A stretch of 8,333 nucleotides of DNA. It comes from Lachnospiraceae bacterium UBA2860. Its GTDB lineage: Bacteria; Bacillota; Clostridia; Lachnospirales; Lachnospiraceae. The DNA is taken from assembly GCA_002350625.1 (NCBI GenBank), contig DEFE01000039.1, forward strand, positions 22,593 through 30,925, given 5' to 3'. Below the pieces are notes generated by a model that had not been told where the DNA came from, ran no database searches, and saw nothing but the letters and a program-made list of their open reading frames with translations. This document shows, in pieces, positions 6,833-8,333 of the stretch. The position numbers and the translations under genes are program-made. The number at the start of each line of letters is the position of its first letter. Position 1 is the first letter of the stretch.

Positions 6833-8200
6833 ATGACTGATGAAGAACGTGTCGGAACACCTGCTGAAGAAAAAAGCCCTGTCGTGAGCGAACGGGTTGA
6901 TGATATGCCGGGGGCGACGCCGCCCGGTAAAAGCCGGAAGGGCCTGATCATAGGCATACTGATCGCAGTAGCCCTTGTCGCATGTCTCATCGTATTTCTT
7001 TATAACAAATTCTTTGTCCCGCGGGAAATCCATATGAGCGAAAATGCTTTGGAGCTCAATGTCGGTGATACCGTAAGACTTTCGTATACAATCCTTCCGG
7101 GAAGTTCGGACAATCTGGAAGTTGTCTGGGCTTCATCCAATGCAGACGTTGCCACGATCGATGAGTTCGGCGTGGTCACCGCCGTCAGCGGAGGCCGCTG
7201 CGCAGTTGCCGTGGCTACCGGAAACGGAAAGACCGATACCTGCGTCGTGACCGTCACCGATCCCGCGCAGATTCAGAAAGAGCGGCTTGACACCGTCGTT
7301 TCCTACATCGAGAGCCAGCCGACAAGTACTGAGGAAGCGATCGAAGTTCTCACAGTGAATGAGATCGATGAAAACCACAGTTTCCTGATCGGCACGGAGA
7401 ATGACGATCTTCTTCTCATCTACCGCACAGTGGGCGGGCTTGACGAGATGGGCGTGGACGCTGAATACTCCACCTACGTGCGCTTTGCACCGGAGAACAT
7501 CGATACCGCTCAGGTGACGCAGAAGAATTGCGTGAATCTCTATGATTTCCCGATTGAGATGAATGCGTCGGGGCTTATGAATCTTTCTTCTTATCAGTTT
7601 GGTGATTCCATCGCTTTAAGTTCGACAGGAGCTTCCGTCGACGGGCTTGACGCCACAGACGCGCTCCACGCACTCGCAGACAGCGGTGTGACGAACTGCA
7701 TCAGCGGTTTTTCTCAGTTCCTTTTGGATCAGGACTTTGACTTCTCTCTCTCCGACTTCGGACTTTCGTTCTTTGCGGAACTTAGCGGAGACGGCGGAGA
7801 AAACCCGGAAACGGCAAAGGTCGGCGAACCGGTCGACTCTGAGTACTCTCAGGTTGAGACCGTTCCGGTGGAGACTGAGAATCCTGATGTCAGCACAGTA
7901 TCCGATGCCACAGAAGATATGAGCGGCATGGCTGAAACGGAGATTTCTTCGTCCGAGACCGTCCCGGCGTCTGAGGACGCTGCGGGGACGGATGCAGTGA
8001 CAGACGGAGCAGATAGCCTTTCAGGAGCTGCCGGCATAAGCTTTACGGCCGATACTGATGACGCTGAGGAGGACACCACAAGTTCAATCTTTTCGAAATT
8101 CCCGACGGCTGGTCCGTCTGCAGCATCGCTTTCCTCGATCACAGAAGCGACAGAGTCTGAGACGAATGGCGCACCTGTGTTGATCATCGCGATTTGCTGA
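6833..8200 (+). CDS. Membrane-anchored Ig-like (Big_2) domain protein with acidic Ser/Thr-rich tail, function unknown
   Basis: Seen: 455 aa. About 36 polar residues ending in basic GKSRKG precede one membrane segment (GLIIGILIAVALVACLIVFL, 37-56), predicting cytoplasm-in, outside-C-terminus topology. Residues ~67-141 form a Big_2 fold: LELNVGDTVRLSYTILP, WASSNADVATID and GVVTAVSGG are diagnostic strands. Residues ~142-317 are an unrecognised, probably globular region. From ~318 on, the protein is low-complexity, rich in Ser, Thr, Asp and Glu, with repeated SETVP/VETVPVE-like units. It ends in a short hydrophobic stretch, APVLIIAIC. Known: Big_2 domains occur in cell-surface and adhesin-like proteins. 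Inferred: a surface-exposed protein, with the tail possibly a wall-spanning stalk; no LPXTG sorting signal is seen. Start: the ATG at 6833 has GGGAGG at 6817-6822. A TTG at 6794 in frame lacks a ribosome site. Specific function is unknown. Confidence 0.85.
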   Translation: MTDEERVGTPAEEKSPVVSERVDDMPGATPPGKSRKGLIIGILIAVALVACLIVFLYNKFFVPREIHMSENALELNVGDTVRLSYTILPGSSDNLEVVWASSNADVATIDEFGVVTAVSGGRCAVAVATGNGKTDTCVVTVTDPAQIQKERLDTVVSYIESQPTSTEEAIEVLTVNEIDENHSFLIGTENDDLLLIYRTVGGLDEMGVDAEYSTYVRFAPENIDTAQVTQKNCVNLYDFPIEMNASGLMNLSSYQFGDSIALSSTGASVDGLDATDALHALADSGVTNCISGFSQFLLDQDFDFSLSDFGLSFFAELSGDGGENPETAKVGEPVDSEYSQVETVPVETENPDVSTVSDATEDMSGMAETEISSSETVPASEDAAGTDAVTDGADSLSGAAGISFTADTDDAEEDTTSSIFSKFPTAGPSAASLSSITEATESETNGAPVLIIAIC

Positions 8201-8234
8201 TTTACAACTGAATACTGATGATATCTCCCCAATC

Positions 8235-8267
8235 AAAAGAACCGGATTTACTAATCCGGTTCTTTTT
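8235..8267 (+). terminator. Strong intrinsic terminator after the Ig-like protein gene
   Basis: AAAAGAACCGGATT (8235-8248) and AATCCGGTTCTTTT (8253-8266) form a perfect 14-bp stem with a 4-nt TACT loop, ending in a T run. The A run on the other side means it could also stop transcription entering from the right on the minus strand. Confidence 0.92.
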
Positions 8268-8333
8268 GAATTTGTTCGAATGATGATGCACCCACGCAAC
8301 TTCCGCCAGGCGTCCTCACCTCCTCCTCTTGCT

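Noticed and set aside
7849..8232. Minus-strand open frame opposite the acidic tail of the Ig-like protein
   Set aside because: The low-complexity, Ser/Val-rich product mirrors the repetitive Ser/Thr/Glu codons of the sense gene.
8251..8333. Possible C-terminal tail of a minus-strand gene entering from the right (QEEEVRTPGGSCVG...) and stopping in the terminator stem
   Set aside because: Two of three minus-strand frames are open over this short stretch and nothing recognisable is encoded. More sequence to the right is needed to decide.

Overview
The window reads as chromosomal DNA of a moderately GC-rich member of the Bacillota, probably class Clostridia (a Lachnospiraceae- or Oscillospiraceae-like gut or anaerobic lineage). 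This rests on strong GAGG/GGAGG ribosome binding sites, SigA-type promoters with extended -10 boxes, TTG and GTG starts, a PhoU-fused Na/Pi cotransporter and a membrane-anchored Ig-like surface protein. No 16S or other phylogenetic marker is present, so the assignment is an inference.

Layout. Positions 1-82 are non-coding as far as I can see and hold an imperfect 12-bp palindrome. Positions 83-4587 carry three genes on the minus strand, transcribed right to left: tldD, then a tldE/pmbA-like partner joined by an ATGA stop/start overlap, then an FAD protein of the oleate hydratase (MCRA) family 27 bp later. This looks like one operon. Positions 4588-4814 are a divergent control region with an extended -10 promoter facing tldD, a full -35/-10 promoter facing right, and three copies of TGTCAAA. 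Positions 4815-6668 encode a Na+/phosphate cotransporter-type membrane protein with a C-terminal PhoU-like region. Positions 6833-8200 encode a single-pass membrane protein with an extracellular Big_2 (Ig-like) domain and a long acidic Ser/Thr-rich tail. It is followed by a near-textbook terminator at 8235-8267. The last ~65 bases show no supported gene.

How the genes may work together. TldD/TldE homologues form a metalloprotease that trims unfolded or modified peptides. Operon linkage to an MCRA-family flavoprotein is the most intriguing part, because that flavoprotein appears, by alignment from memory, to have lost both residues needed for fatty acid hydration and all four residues that hold the substrate carboxylate. 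It is therefore probably not an oleate hydratase in function. The right-hand genes look like an independent phosphate-transport unit and a surface protein. No CRISPR array, rRNA, tRNA or complete mobile element was recognised.
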